Made by a program: the position numbers and the translations under genes. Of a stretch of 64,000 bases of DNA, positions 1 through 11,834 are shown in pieces. The number at the start of each line of letters is the position of its first letter. Within the stretch, counting starts at the first letter, position 1. The notes under the pieces were generated by a model that was not told the origin of the DNA, did not search any database, and saw only the letters and a list, made by a program, of their open reading frames with translations. The DNA is taken from assembly GCF_001945365.1 (NCBI RefSeq), contig NZ_MSTQ01000010.1, positions 148,734 through 212,733 of the forward strand, given 5' to 3'. This DNA is from Pseudomonas reinekei (GTDB taxonomy: Bacteria; Pseudomonadota; Gammaproteobacteria; Pseudomonadales; Pseudomonadaceae).

Positions 1-1333
1 CAGAAACTTCAGTTACCAGTTTTGCCAGCTCTTCGGCGTAACCACGAACCTGCGTTTCGTCTTCGCCTTCGACCATGACACGCACCAACGGCTCTGTTCC
101 CGACTTGCGCAACAGGACACGGCCGCGCCCCGCCATTGCGTGGGTGACACGCTCGCTGGCTTCCTTTACCGATGGATGATCGAGCGGGCTCGCACCACCG
201 GCAAACCGCACATTGATCAGCACCTGGGGGCACTTGCGCAGCGTCTGACGCGACTGAGCAAGACTTTCGGAGCGCGACTTGAGCGCCATCAGCACCTGCA
301 GCGCGGCGATAATCGCATCACCCGTGGTGGTGTGATTAAAGCAAACGATATGCCCCGAGTTCTCGCCGCCGACCAGCCAATTGCGCTCCAGCAGATCAGC
401 GATCACATAACGGTCACCGACGTTGGCACGAACAAATGGAATCGCCAGGTCCGCCAGGGCCAGCTCCAGCCCCAGGTTACTCATCAGAGTGCCGACCACC
501 CCACCCTGCAGCCTGTCGCGCTCATGCAGGTCGCGGGCAATGATGTAAAGCAGCTCATCACCATCGACGATAGCGCCGGTGTGATCGACCATCAAAACGC
601 GGTCACCGTCACCGTCGAAGGCAATACCCAGGTCGGCGTGCTCGGCCAGTACGGCAGCCTGCAACTGCCCCATGTGGGTCGAACCGCAATTGTCATTGAT
701 GTTCAAGCCATTGGGTTGCGCGGACAGGACGACGACATCAGCGCCCAGCTCACGAAACACGCTAGGTGCCACTTTGTAAGTCGCGCCATGAGCACAATCG
801 ATGACGATTTTAAGCCCGGCAAAACTGGTGCCCGTAGGCACACTGCTCTTGCAGAATTCAATGTAACGACCCGACGCATCGTTGATGCGCGTAACCTTGC
901 CGATCTTGCTCGACTCAACCACTGTCATCGGCGTGTCCAGCAGCTCTTCGATCATCTGCTCGACTTCATCCGGCAATTTGGTGCCCTTGCCGGAGAAAAA
1001 CTTGATGCCGTTGTCGTCGTGGGGATTGTGCGACGCACTGATCACGATACCGGCTTCAGCATGGAACGTGCGCGTCAGGTAGGCGATGGCAGGAGTTGGC
1101 ATCGGTCCCAGGAGCATTACATCAGCACCCGCCGAAGTCAGGCCGGCCTCAAGCGCGGATTCAAACATGTACCCGGAAATTCGGGTGTCCTTGCCGACCA
1201 GCACCTTGCAGGCGCCCATCTTGCGAAACGCCATGCCAGCCGCCCAGCCGAGCTTGAGCATGAAGTCAGGAGTAATCGGATATTCGCCGACCCGACCACG
1301 AATGCCGTCAGTACCAAAGTATTTCCTAGTCAT
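1..1333 (-). CDS. glmM: Phosphoglucosamine mutase (cut by left window edge)
   Basis: Cytosolic enzyme that interconverts glucosamine-6-phosphate and glucosamine-1-phosphate on the way to UDP-GlcNAc. The ATG at 1333 opens with MTRKYFGTDGIRG, typical of the family. The active-site phosphoserine loop ISASHNPH lies near residue 100, the metal-binding loop DGDGDR near 240 and the sugar-phosphate loop RKSGTEP near 410. The frame is open to the window edge with 444 codons visible. GlmM is usually about 445 residues, so only the last residue or two and the stop are missing. It lies 16 bp downstream of folP in the same direction, the usual ftsH-folP-glmM order, and is probably in the same operon. Confidence 0.97.
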   Translation of the reverse strand, partial: MTRKYFGTDGIRGRVGEYPITPDFMLKLGWAAGMAFRKMGACKVLVGKDTRISGYMFESALEAGLTSAGADVMLLGPMPTPAIAYLTRTFHAEAGIVISASHNPHDDNGIKFFSGKGTKLPDEVEQMIEELLDTPMTVVESSKIGKVTRINDASGRYIEFCKSSVPTGTSFAGLKIVIDCAHGATYKVAPSVFRELGADVVVLSAQPNGLNINDNCGSTHMGQLQAAVLAEHADLGIAFDGDGDRVLMVDHTGAIVDGDELLYIIARDLHERDRLQGGVVGTLMSNLGLELALADLAIPFVRANVGDRYVIADLLERNWLVGGENSGHIVCFNHTTTGDAIIAALQVLMALKSRSESLAQSRQTLRKCPQVLINVRFAGGASPLDHPSVKEASERVTHAMAGRGRVLLRKSGTEPLVRVMVEGEDETQVRGYAEELAKLVTEVS

Positions 1334-1349
1334 AAACGCTCCATCATTC

Positions 1350-2201
1350 TTATTCGGCTGATTCCACTGCGGCGATCATCCTCACCACATCGACTGTTTC
1401 GGCTACATCATGGACGCGCAATATACGCGCACCCTTGTGCGAAGCCAGCGCCGCGAGTGCGAGACCACCGTACAAGCGCTCACCCACCGGGCGATTCAAC
1501 GCCTGCCCTATCATGCTTTTTCGCGAAACCCCGACCAACAGGGGTCGCCCCAGAGCATGCAAGGCATCCATATGTTTGAATAAGCTTAGATTGTGCTGCA
1601 AGGTTTTTGCGAAGCCAAAACCCGGATCGAGAATGATCTTTTCCACCGCAATGCCCACCGAAGCACATTGAGCCATTCGTTCGGCAAGAAACTCGCCTAC
1701 TTCTTTCGTGACGTCGTGGTAGTGCGGATTGTCCTGCATATCACCGGGCTCACCCAGCATATGCATCAGGCAGACCGGCAGCCCGGTGGCAGCAGCCGCA
1801 TCCAGCGCACCATCGCGACGCAACGATCGAACATCGTTGATCAATCCGGCGCCCAGCCGTGCGGTTTCGCGCATGACGGCAGGGGTCGAGGTGTCTACCG
1901 AGATAATCACATCCAGTTCGCGGTGAATCCGCTCGACGATCGGCGCGACACGCTCCAGCTCTTCCAGTGGCGACACCGCCCTGGCACCCGGCCGCGTCGA
2001 TTCACCACCGACATCGATCAGCGTCGCGCCAGCCGCCACCATGGCTTCAGCATGACGCATGGCCGCATCGAGCTGGCTGTACTGGCCGCCATCGGAGAAA
2101 GAATCGGGGGTTACATTGAGAATGCCCATGACATGCGTACGGGCCAAATCAAGAACCCGGTTGCCGCAAGGCAACCGGGTCGAGGACTGAACAGAAGTCA
2201 T
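1350..2201 (-). CDS. folP: Dihydropteroate synthase
   Basis: Condenses para-aminobenzoate with 6-hydroxymethyl-dihydropterin diphosphate in folate synthesis; this is the sulfonamide target. The protein has 283 residues, the usual length. The two FolP signatures are visible: MGILNVTPDSFSDGG near residue 25 and GGESTRPGA near 65. The pterin-site stretch LDPGFGFAKT lies near 190 and the SRKSMIG loop near 225. It starts 8 bp after the ftsH stop and ends 16 bp before glmM, so the three genes are very likely co-transcribed. Confidence 0.97.
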   Translation of the reverse strand: MTSVQSSTRLPCGNRVLDLARTHVMGILNVTPDSFSDGGQYSQLDAAMRHAEAMVAAGATLIDVGGESTRPGARAVSPLEELERVAPIVERIHRELDVIISVDTSTPAVMRETARLGAGLINDVRSLRRDGALDAAAATGLPVCLMHMLGEPGDMQDNPHYHDVTKEVGEFLAERMAQCASVGIAVEKIILDPGFGFAKTLQHNLSLFKHMDALHALGRPLLVGVSRKSMIGQALNRPVGERLYGGLALAALASHKGARILRVHDVAETVDVVRMIAAVESAE

Positions 2202-2209
2202 TTCAAACC

Positions 2210-4120
2210 TTAAACGTCAGCAGCCGGGCCGCCGATGGGTGTTTCCGGACGCTCACCCTGCACCGCTGGAGGCGTTCCGGATGTTCCGGTACCACCAGAC
2301 CAGTCACGAGGTTCGCGAGGTGTACGCCCAGCCATGATGTCGTCGATCTGCTCGGCATCAATGGTTTCATACTTCATCAGGGCATCCGCCATGGCATCAA
2401 GCTTGTCGCGGTTGTCCGTAAGGATTTGTTTGGCCGTGCCGTAGCACTGATCAATGATGCTGCGCACTTCGGAGTCGATCAGCTTGGCTGTCTCACCGGA
2501 GAAGCTGGCACTCTGACCACCGCCGCCACGACCGAGGAACACTTCTCCCTCTTCTTCGGCGTACATCAACGGACCGAGTTTTTCGGACAAGCCCCACTTG
2601 GTCACCATGTTCCGCGCAATCTGGCTCGCACGCATGATGTCGTTGGATGCGCCGGTGGTGACACCGTCGAAGCCCAACGTCATCTCTTCAGCGATACGAC
2701 CACCGTACAGCGAGCAGATCTGGCTGATCAACGCGCGCTTGGACAGGCTGTAGCGATCCTCTTCCGGGAGGAACATGGTCACACCCAGCGCACGACCGCG
2801 CGGAATGATCGACACCTTGTACACCGGATCATGCTCAGGCACGACGCGGCCAACAATGGCATGACCTGCTTCGTGGTAAGCGGTGTTCTGTTTTTCTTTC
2901 TCGGACATGACCATGGATTTGCGCTCGGCGCCCATCATGATCTTGTCCTTGGCCAGTTCGAACTCTTTCATCTCGACGATGCGCTTGCCAGCGCGGGCAG
3001 CGAACAACGACGCTTCGTTGACCAAGTTGGCCAGGTCGGCACCAGAGAAGCCCGGAGTACCACGAGCGATCACTGCCGGAGCGACGTCGTCGCCCATGGG
3101 CACTTTGCGCATGTGAACCTTGAGAATCTGTTCACGACCACGAATGTCCGGCAGACCCACCACGACCTGACGGTCAAACCGGCCCGGACGCAGCAGCGCA
3201 GGGTCGAGTACGTCAGGACGGTTGGTCGCGGCAATCACAATGATGCCATCGTTCATTTCGAAGCCGTCCATCTCTACCAGCAACTGGTTGAGAGTCTGCT
3301 CGCGCTCATCGTGACCGCCGCCCATACCGGCACCACGGTGACGACCGACGGCGTCGATTTCATCGATGAAGATGATGCATGGCGCGTGCTTCTTCGCCTG
3401 TTCGAACATATCGCGAACACGGCTGGCACCGACACCCACGAACATTTCAACGAAGTCGGAGCCGGAAATAGTGAAGAACGGCACCTTGGCTTCGCCGGCA
3501 ATCGCCTTGGCAAGCAAGGTTTTACCAGTACCCGGAGGACCAACCATCAGCACGCCGCGGGGAATTCGACCGCCCAGGCGCTGGAACTTGCCTGGATCAC
3601 GCAGGAACTCGACCAGTTCGCCAACTTCTTCCTTGGCTTCGTCGCAACCGGCAACGTCAGCCAGAGTGGTTTTAACCTGATCTTCGGAGAGCAGGCGCGC
3701 CTTGCTCTTGCCGAAGCTCATCGGACCGCCTTTGCCACCGGCACCACCCTGCATCTGCCGCATGAAGAACATGAACACGGCGATGATCACGAGGATCGGG
3801 AAGCTGGCGACCAGGAGCTGGGTCCAGATGCTTTGCTGTTCTGGCTGCTTGCCTTCGACCACGACATGGTTATCCACCAGGTCGCCGATCAGACCGTTGT
3901 CCTGGATTGCCGGACGAATGGTCTTGAAGCTGTCGCCATCGGTGCGCTTGCCGGTAATGACGTAGCCATCAACCGCTACGCGCTCGACCTTGCCATCCTT
4001 GACCTGCTGGATGAAGTCGGAATAGTTGAGGGTCTGCGGCTCGTTAGGGCTGGAGAAGTTGTTCATCACCGTCACCAGGACTGCCGCGATGATCAACCAC
4101 AGGATCAGATTCTTTGCCAT
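2210..4120 (-). CDS. ftsH: Membrane-anchored ATP-dependent zinc metalloprotease
   Basis: Hexameric AAA+ protease of the inner membrane that degrades misfolded membrane proteins and short-lived regulators. With the ATG at 4120 (636 aa) it has two membrane helices (about 4-22 and 102-120) around a periplasmic domain. Walker A GPPGTGKT is at 194-201, Walker B FIDEID at about 251-256, the second region of homology near 300-318 and the zinc site HEAGH at 416-420. A TTG codon at 4129 would add three residues (MND) and has a GAGGG at a better distance, so the start is uncertain by 9 bp. It is the first gene of the ftsH-folP-glmM cluster. Confidence 0.97.
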   Translation of the reverse strand: MAKNLILWLIIAAVLVTVMNNFSSPNEPQTLNYSDFIQQVKDGKVERVAVDGYVITGKRTDGDSFKTIRPAIQDNGLIGDLVDNHVVVEGKQPEQQSIWTQLLVASFPILVIIAVFMFFMRQMQGGAGGKGGPMSFGKSKARLLSEDQVKTTLADVAGCDEAKEEVGELVEFLRDPGKFQRLGGRIPRGVLMVGPPGTGKTLLAKAIAGEAKVPFFTISGSDFVEMFVGVGASRVRDMFEQAKKHAPCIIFIDEIDAVGRHRGAGMGGGHDEREQTLNQLLVEMDGFEMNDGIIVIAATNRPDVLDPALLRPGRFDRQVVVGLPDIRGREQILKVHMRKVPMGDDVAPAVIARGTPGFSGADLANLVNEASLFAARAGKRIVEMKEFELAKDKIMMGAERKSMVMSEKEKQNTAYHEAGHAIVGRVVPEHDPVYKVSIIPRGRALGVTMFLPEEDRYSLSKRALISQICSLYGGRIAEEMTLGFDGVTTGASNDIMRASQIARNMVTKWGLSEKLGPLMYAEEEGEVFLGRGGGGQSASFSGETAKLIDSEVRSIIDQCYGTAKQILTDNRDKLDAMADALMKYETIDAEQIDDIMAGRTPREPRDWSGGTGTSGTPPAVQGERPETPIGGPAADV

Positions 4121-4322
4121 ATCGTTCAATTAACTACCCTCTGAAGCAAGCGCCGCTGGTGGCGCGCGCTCCGCATGATATTCACCGGCCTAACTTACTA
4201 CATTACCTACAACACTGGCAGGCGCCGTCTGTAACCCTTTGTGAAACACTTTCTACACAATATTCGCTTATGCACGCGAGGCGAAATACGAAAAACCTAT
4301 CACCCCGCCAAAAAACCTCGTT

Positions 4323-4952
4323 TTATTCACTGCGACCGCGATAGCCCCAAGCCAGCATGTATTGCTCGCGGGAGCTGCCACGCGAAGAGTCCGGCTTGAT
4401 CATCTGGATCTTGTCGAATTTCTTACGCGCATCCTTCAGGTAAACATCGAAACCTTCGCCCTGAAAAATCTTGATCACAAAATTGCCACCCGGCTTGAGT
4501 ATCCGTTCCGCCAAATCAAGCGCCAGCTCGCACAGAAACATGGCTTTCGGCATGTCCACTTCAGGTGTACCACTCATATTGGGGGCCATATCGGAAATCA
4601 CAAGGTCCACCTGCGAATTACCCACGGCTTCAAGGATTTTTGCCAGCACTTCGTCCTCAGTGAAGTCACCCTGGATGAAAGTCACGTCCGGAATACTGTC
4701 CATTTCCAGTATGTCCGAGGCGATCAGGCGCCCCTGACCACCGATCAGTCGGCTAGTGACCTGCGACCAGCCACCGGGCGCCGCCCCCAGGTCGACAACG
4801 CTCATGCCAGGACGGATCAGCTTGTATTTCTCCTGGACCTCCAGAAGCTTGTAACTTGCACGCGAGCGGTAGCCATCCTTCTGCGCCTGCTTCACATAGG
4901 GATCATTGACATGTCTTTTCAGCCAACCAAGGCTTGTCTTGGAACGCGCCAT
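4323..4952 (-). CDS. rlmE: 23S rRNA 2'-O-ribose U2552 methyltransferase
   Basis: FtsJ/RrmJ family enzyme that methylates U2552 in the A loop of 23S rRNA during 50S assembly, using S-adenosylmethionine. The 209 residues match the family length. The SAM-binding stretch VDLGAAPGGWSQ is near 55-66, the catalytic Asp in DMAPN near 121, and a lysine in FVIKIFQGEG near 160, fitting the K-D-K-E set. It is transcribed divergently from yhbY across a 100-bp gap and lies upstream of ftsH, a conserved arrangement in gammaproteobacteria. The 193 bp between it and ftsH show no clear terminator. Confidence 0.96.
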   Translation of the reverse strand: MARSKTSLGWLKRHVNDPYVKQAQKDGYRSRASYKLLEVQEKYKLIRPGMSVVDLGAAPGGWSQVTSRLIGGQGRLIASDILEMDSIPDVTFIQGDFTEDEVLAKILEAVGNSQVDLVISDMAPNMSGTPEVDMPKAMFLCELALDLAERILKPGGNFVIKIFQGEGFDVYLKDARKKFDKIQMIKPDSSRGSSREQYMLAWGYRGRSE

Positions 4953-5007
4953 TGGGCACCTCTTTGATAAGGGTCGTGATTAATTGGGCGGATCCACGAA
5001 CCCTCGG

Positions 5008-5028
5008 GTAAAATGGCCGCCATTTTAC
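5008..5028. promoter_or_regulatory. Perfect 10-bp-arm palindrome in the divergent rlmE/yhbY promoter region
   Basis: The arms GTAAAATGGC and GCCATTTTAC flank one central base. Each arm supplies a -10-like TAAAAT hexamer, one per strand (5009-5014 for yhbY), so one element could serve both divergent genes. A weak -35-like TTGGGC is at 4984-4989. It could also be a regulator site. No protein is known to me to bind it. Confidence 0.4.
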
Positions 5029-5053
5029 AGAATCCAGACGAAAGGGTCAGATT

Positions 5054-5362
5054 ATGCCGCTCACTCCAGAGCAGAAGAAACAGTACAAATCCATTGGCCA
5101 CCACCTGAAACCAGTTCTGATTGTGGCAGACAACGGTTTGACTGAAGGTGTCCTCGCCGAACTTGAACGCGCCTTGGCGGATCACGAGCTGATCAAGATC
5201 AAGCTCAACATCCTCGATCGCGAATCGCGCCTGGCGTCCATTGCAGAACTGTGCAAGGTCGGCAAAGCGGATCTCGTCCAGGTCATCGGCAAGATGGCAC
5301 TGATTTACCGCAAGAACTTCAGCGTCAACAAGCAGCTGTCGAACGTTCATCGCTTCAAGTGA
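5054..5362 (+). CDS. yhbY: CRM-domain RNA-binding protein (YhbY family)
   Basis: Small basic RNA-binding protein of the CRM/YhbY family, associated with the pre-50S ribosomal subunit. It has 102 residues, close to the E. coli length of 97. Features are the opening MPLTPEQKKQYKSIGHHLKP, the LIVADNGLTEGVLAELERAL helix region near 25-45 and the family GxxG-type loop late in the domain (QVIGKMALIYRK). The gene is monocistronic and divergent from rlmE, so the pair links two ribosome-maturation functions. The next gene converges from the other strand 9 bp after the stop. Confidence 0.93.
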   Translation: MPLTPEQKKQYKSIGHHLKPVLIVADNGLTEGVLAELERALADHELIKIKLNILDRESRLASIAELCKVGKADLVQVIGKMALIYRKNFSVNKQLSNVHRFK

Positions 5363-5371
5363 TGACAAGGG

Positions 5372-5776
5372 TCACGGGTGTGCTTCGCGCACCCTGCCAC
5401 TCCATCCCGGCACCGGCTGCAAGACCAGAACCAGCCCGGAAAAGCCCAACACCAGATAGCTGAACACCTGCCAACGCACCGCATCCGGCCAGCCAATGCG
5501 CACCGCGATGTACATCGCGCACGCATAAAACGCGATCAACAGCAGTTGCCCACGAATATCGAGCCATAGACTGACAAGGCCCTCGGCCTGAATCAGCACC
5601 AAAGCCTGAAAAATCACACACGCTGCGGCGAAGCCGATCATCAGCGCATTCAACATGCTTGCTATCTCATCAATCAGCAGCGGCGCCAGGCCTATGCGCC
5701 CCAGCACCGGCAGCAGACCGATGTGCAACAGCCACAAGCCGCCGACCCACAACATCTGGGTCAACTGCCAAAGCAT
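5372..5776 (-). CDS. DUF4149-type small integral membrane protein
   Basis: A 134-residue hydrophobic protein with about four predicted membrane helices: one near the start (MLWQLTQMLWVGGLWLLHIG), then around 35-60, 75-95 and 105-125. It fits the conserved pseudomonad family found downstream of greA, to which no function has been assigned. The frame extends upstream into greA, but the ATG at 5776 fits the first membrane segment and avoids overlapping greA. A perfect hairpin ends two bases before this ATG, so translation may depend on read-through or unfolding. Likely co-transcribed with greA. Confidence 0.8.
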   Translation of the reverse strand: MLWQLTQMLWVGGLWLLHIGLLPVLGRIGLAPLLIDEIASMLNALMIGFAAACVIFQALVLIQAEGLVSLWLDIRGQLLLIAFYACAMYIAVRIGWPDAVRWQVFSYLVLGFSGLVLVLQPVPGWSGRVREAHP

Positions 5777-5778
5777 CG

Positions 5779-5797
5779 CGCCCGCACGAAGCGGGCG
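5779..5797 (-). terminator. GC hairpin between greA and the DUF4149 gene
   Basis: Seven-base arms CGCCCGC and GCGGGCG enclose a five-base loop, 7 bp past the greA stop and directly before the next start codon. There is no T-run, so it is more likely an attenuating or processing hairpin than a full terminator. Confidence 0.4.
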
Positions 5798-5804
5798 CCT
5801 GCCG

Positions 5805-6283
5805 TTAGATGTGGCGAACTTCGACAATCTCGTACTCGATAACGCCACCCGGCGTTTTTACGGCAACGACATCACCCTCTTCCTTGGCAATCAAGGCGCG
5901 AGCCAATGGCGAACCCACCGAAATCTTGCCGAGTTTGAAGTCTGCCTCGTCCTCACCCACGATGTGGTAAGTGACGCGCTCATCCGTCTCGACGTTGGCG
6001 ATTTCAACGGTAGTGCCGAAAATCACTTTGCCGGTGTGAGGAATGGTCGTGACATCGATGATGACCTGATTCTGAATCCGGCCTTCGATATCACGGATCC
6101 GCGCCTCGACCATACCCTGCTGCTCGCGAGCAGCGTGGTATTCGGCGTTTTCTTTCAAGTCACCCAACTCACGAGCCGTACCGATGTCCTGGCTGAGCTT
6201 CGGACGAACGACCTTGGTCAGGTGTGCATGTTCTTCTTCCAGGGCGCGAGCGCCCTGAACGGTCATTGGGTACTTCGTTATGC

Positions 6284-6287
<4 letters not shown>
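5805..6287 (-). CDS. greA: Transcription elongation factor GreA
   Basis: Enters the RNA polymerase secondary channel and stimulates cleavage of backtracked transcripts. It has 160 residues against the usual 158. The N-terminal coiled coil holds the acidic tip signature (DLKENAEYHAAREQQ near 43-57), followed by the FKBP-like C-terminal domain (near 80-158). Its ATG overlaps the carB stop by 4 bp (ATGA), so translation is coupled to carB. A start at the internal ATG (MTVQGARALE) would shorten it by 7 residues. The carA-carB-greA order is standard in pseudomonads. Confidence 0.96.
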
Positions 6288-9505
<3,218 letters not shown>

Positions 9506-9564
9506 GGGTTTGTCACTCAAATCCGCAGGTCAGTCGGCAAGCCGTCTTGTTCAATCTGTGAAGC

Positions 9565-9600
9565 CTTGAGGGGGCCGCCGATTTCGGGACCACCCTCAAG
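9565..9600 (-). repeat. Inverted repeat in the carA-carB gap
   Basis: Arms CTTGAGGG and CCCTCAAG flank about 20 bases in the 118-bp intercistronic gap. There is no T-run. It may act as an RNA stability or processing hairpin setting the CarA:CarB ratio; function is inferred only from position. Confidence 0.4.
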
Positions 9601-9623
9601 CTTTGCTGCATCAGGGCGAGCGA

Positions 9624-10760
9624 TCAGCGTCGCTTGGCCATCTCATTGATGAAGCGATCGAACAATGGCGCTACGTCGTTCGGGCCAGGGCTGGCTTCCG
9701 GGTGACCCTGGAAGCTGAAGGCGCTCTTGTCGGTACGCTCGATCCCTTGCAGGGTGCCGTCGAACAGCGATTTGTGGATCGCGCGGACGTTGGCTGGGAG
9801 GGTCGCTTCGTCTACCGCAAAACCGTGGTTCTGGCTGGTGATCATCACCACACCGGTATCCAGGTCCTGGACCGGGTGGTTGGCACCGTGGTGGCCGTGA
9901 CCCATTTTCAGGGTCTTGGCGCCAGAGGCCAGGGCCAGCAGCTGGTGACCGAGGCAGATACCGAAGACCGGGATCTCGGTTTCCAGCACTTCCTTGATGG
10001 CCTGGATCGCGTAGTCGCAAGGCTCAGGATCGCCTGGGCCGTTGGACAGGAACACGCCGTCCGGTTTCAGGGCCAGCACGTCGGCAGCAGGGGTCTGAGC
10101 AGGCACCACGGTCACGCGGCAGCCGCGCTCGACCAGCATGCGCAGGATGTTCACTTTGACGCCGTAGTCGTAAGCAACCACGTGATACGGCAGCTCGGAA
10201 GCTTCGATGGTCGCGTGGCTGTCAGTTTTCAGATCCCAGACAGTGGAGCGCCACTCGTAGGCGTCCTTGGTGCTGACGACTTTCGCCAGGTCCATGCCTT
10301 TCAGGCCCGGGAAGCCCTGGGCTGCGGCGATGGCAGCCTCTTCGGAAATGTTGTCACCGGCCATGATGCAGCCGTTCTGCGCGCCTTTTTCACGCAGGAT
10401 ACGCGTCAGGCGGCGGGTGTCGATACCGGCAATGGCCACCACGTTGTTGGCCTTCAGGTAATCGGACAGGGACATCGTGTTACGCCAGTTGCTCGCAACC
10501 AGTGGCAGATCACGAATGACCAGGCCAGCCGACCAGACACGGTTGGACTCAGCATCTTCCGGGGTGGTACCGGTGTTGCCGATGTGCGGGTAAGTCAGGG
10601 TAACGATCTGTTGGGCGTAGGAAGGATCGGTAAGGATTTCCTGATAGCCGGTCATTGCGGTGTTGAACACCACCTCACCAACGGTTTGACCGTCGGCTCC
10701 AATGGCTTCGCCGCGAAAAATGCTGCCATCAGCAAGGGCGAGTATGGCTGGCTTAGTCAA
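9624..10760 (-). CDS. carA: Carbamoyl-phosphate synthase small (glutaminase) subunit
   Basis: Class I glutamine amidotransferase subunit that hydrolyses glutamine and channels ammonia to CarB. It has 378 residues. The CPSase small-chain domain is at 1-185. The amidotransferase domain has the nucleophile elbow FGICLGHQ (Cys near 269) and the HPE of FQGHPEASPGP near 353. Translation appears to start at a TTG codon (10758-10760): GGAGGT sits at ideal distance and no in-frame ATG precedes MTKPAILALADG. Non-ATG starts are known for carA in enteric bacteria. A terminator-like hairpin lies in its leader, pointing to attenuation. Confidence 0.97.
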   Translation of the reverse strand: MTKPAILALADGSIFRGEAIGADGQTVGEVVFNTAMTGYQEILTDPSYAQQIVTLTYPHIGNTGTTPEDAESNRVWSAGLVIRDLPLVASNWRNTMSLSDYLKANNVVAIAGIDTRRLTRILREKGAQNGCIMAGDNISEEAAIAAAQGFPGLKGMDLAKVVSTKDAYEWRSTVWDLKTDSHATIEASELPYHVVAYDYGVKVNILRMLVERGCRVTVVPAQTPAADVLALKPDGVFLSNGPGDPEPCDYAIQAIKEVLETEIPVFGICLGHQLLALASGAKTLKMGHGHHGANHPVQDLDTGVVMITSQNHGFAVDEATLPANVRAIHKSLFDGTLQGIERTDKSAFSFQGHPEASPGPNDVAPLFDRFINEMAKRR

Positions 10761-10805
10761 GAAGACCTCCCGTAAATAAAGCCTGAAAGGGCGATCGCAG
10801 GTTGT

Positions 10806-10886
10806 AAAAAAGCGGAGTGACGTATGGACACGTCACCCCGCTTCTTCACTGAATTATTCTGCGCGCTTTTAGTGGACACACTAAAG
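10806..10886 (-). promoter_or_regulatory. carAB leader: terminator-like hairpin with upstream competing hairpin
   Basis: In the direction of carA, an 11-bp stem (10812-10822 with 10831-10841, one G-U pair) is followed by six T (10806-10811), a rho-independent terminator about 50 bases before the carA start. Just upstream is a second hairpin (10866-10886, arms CTTTAGTG and CACTAAAAG), and further upstream the palindrome AAAAAGGCCTTTTT near 10900-10913. Pyrimidine-linked attenuation has been described for pseudomonad carAB; that this leader works that way is inference. No leader peptide could be assigned with confidence. Confidence 0.6.
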
Positions 10887-10978
10887 CTGTAGCTTACAGA
10901 AAAAGGCCTTTTTGGTCTACCGCCAATGAGCCTTAAAGGCTGGAGAATGCGACAGGACGTCGCCTGGCGGAACAAAAC

Positions 10979-11005
10979 CGGGCTCAAACGCTGCGCGCGA
11001 GCCCG
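10979..11005 (-). terminator. Rho-independent terminator of dapB
   Basis: Arms CGGGCTC and GAGCCCG followed, on the minus strand, by GTTTTGTT, starting 15 bp after the dapB stop. It separates the dapB transcript from the carAB promoter region. Confidence 0.7.
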
Positions 11006-11020
11006 ATTTTCGGGTGCATC

Positions 11021-11824
11021 TTAACGCAAGTCGAGCACGTCTTGCATGTCGTATAGACCAGGCTCACGCCCGTCAAGCCACAATGCAGCACGTACTGCCC
11101 CCTTGGCGAAAGTCATGCGACTGGATGCCTTGTGCGTGATCTCGACACGCTCACCGTCAGCGGCGAACAGCACAGTGTGATCACCGACGATATCGCCAGC
11201 ACGCACCGTGGCGAAACCGATGGTCTCGCGATCACGCGCACCGGTCTGACCTTCACGACCGTAAACCGCGACCTTCTTCAGATCACGACCCAAGGCATCA
11301 GCGATCACTTCGCCCATACGCACGGCCGTACCGGACGGCGCGTCGACTTTATGGCGATGGTGGGCCTCGGTGATTTCGATATCGACATCATCGCCCAACA
11401 CGCGAGCAGCGGTGTCGAGCAGCTTCAGGCAGAGGTTCACCCCCACGCTGAAGTTGGCGGCGAAGACGATCGGGATATCCTTGCCCGCCTCAGCCAACAA
11501 CTCCTTTTCTTCAACGCTGAAGCCGGTCGTGCCGATGATCATTGCCTTGTTGTGCTTACGGCAGAACGCGAGGTTCTTCAGGGTCACCGTCGGGTGCGTG
11601 AAGTCGATCAGGACGTCGAACTCATCGACCACCCGATCCAGATCGCCCGACAGCGGCACGCCGATGCGACCGATTGCAGCCAACTCACCAGCGTCAGCGC
11701 CGACCAGCGTACTGTCAGGACGATCCACCGCCGCCGTCAAACCGGCACCCGGCGCTTGCTGAACGGCCTCAATCAGGGTTTTGCCCATGCGCCCGGCGGC
11801 GCCCATCACTGCTATACGTCGCAT
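11021..11824 (-). CDS. dapB: 4-hydroxy-tetrahydrodipicolinate reductase
   Basis: NAD(P)H-dependent reductase of the lysine/diaminopimelate pathway. It has 267 residues. The N-terminal Rossmann loop is VMGAAGRMGKTL near 6-17, followed by GTTGFS near 100. The substrate-binding stretch EAHHRHKVDAPSGTA near 154-168 contains the catalytic His pair, Lys and GT dipeptide. It lies 10 bp after the dnaJ stop in the same direction, so it may share the chaperone transcript, and ends at its own terminator. Confidence 0.97.
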   Translation of the reverse strand: MRRIAVMGAAGRMGKTLIEAVQQAPGAGLTAAVDRPDSTLVGADAGELAAIGRIGVPLSGDLDRVVDEFDVLIDFTHPTVTLKNLAFCRKHNKAMIIGTTGFSVEEKELLAEAGKDIPIVFAANFSVGVNLCLKLLDTAARVLGDDVDIEITEAHHRHKVDAPSGTAVRMGEVIADALGRDLKKVAVYGREGQTGARDRETIGFATVRAGDIVGDHTVLFAADGERVEITHKASSRMTFAKGAVRAALWLDGREPGLYDMQDVLDLR

Positions 11825-11834
11825 GCCCGTCTCC

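Noticed and set aside
140..1579. Long plus-strand frame opposite glmM
   Set aside because: Antisense shadow of a G/C-rich gene; no family resemblance, and the minus-strand glmM is certain. The same applies to long frames opposite ftsH, carB, dnaK, pelF and others.
10757..10987. 76-codon minus-strand frame in the carA leader
   Set aside because: It spans the terminator-like hairpin and overlaps the dapB terminator. Composition is not protein-like and no ribosome site is present.
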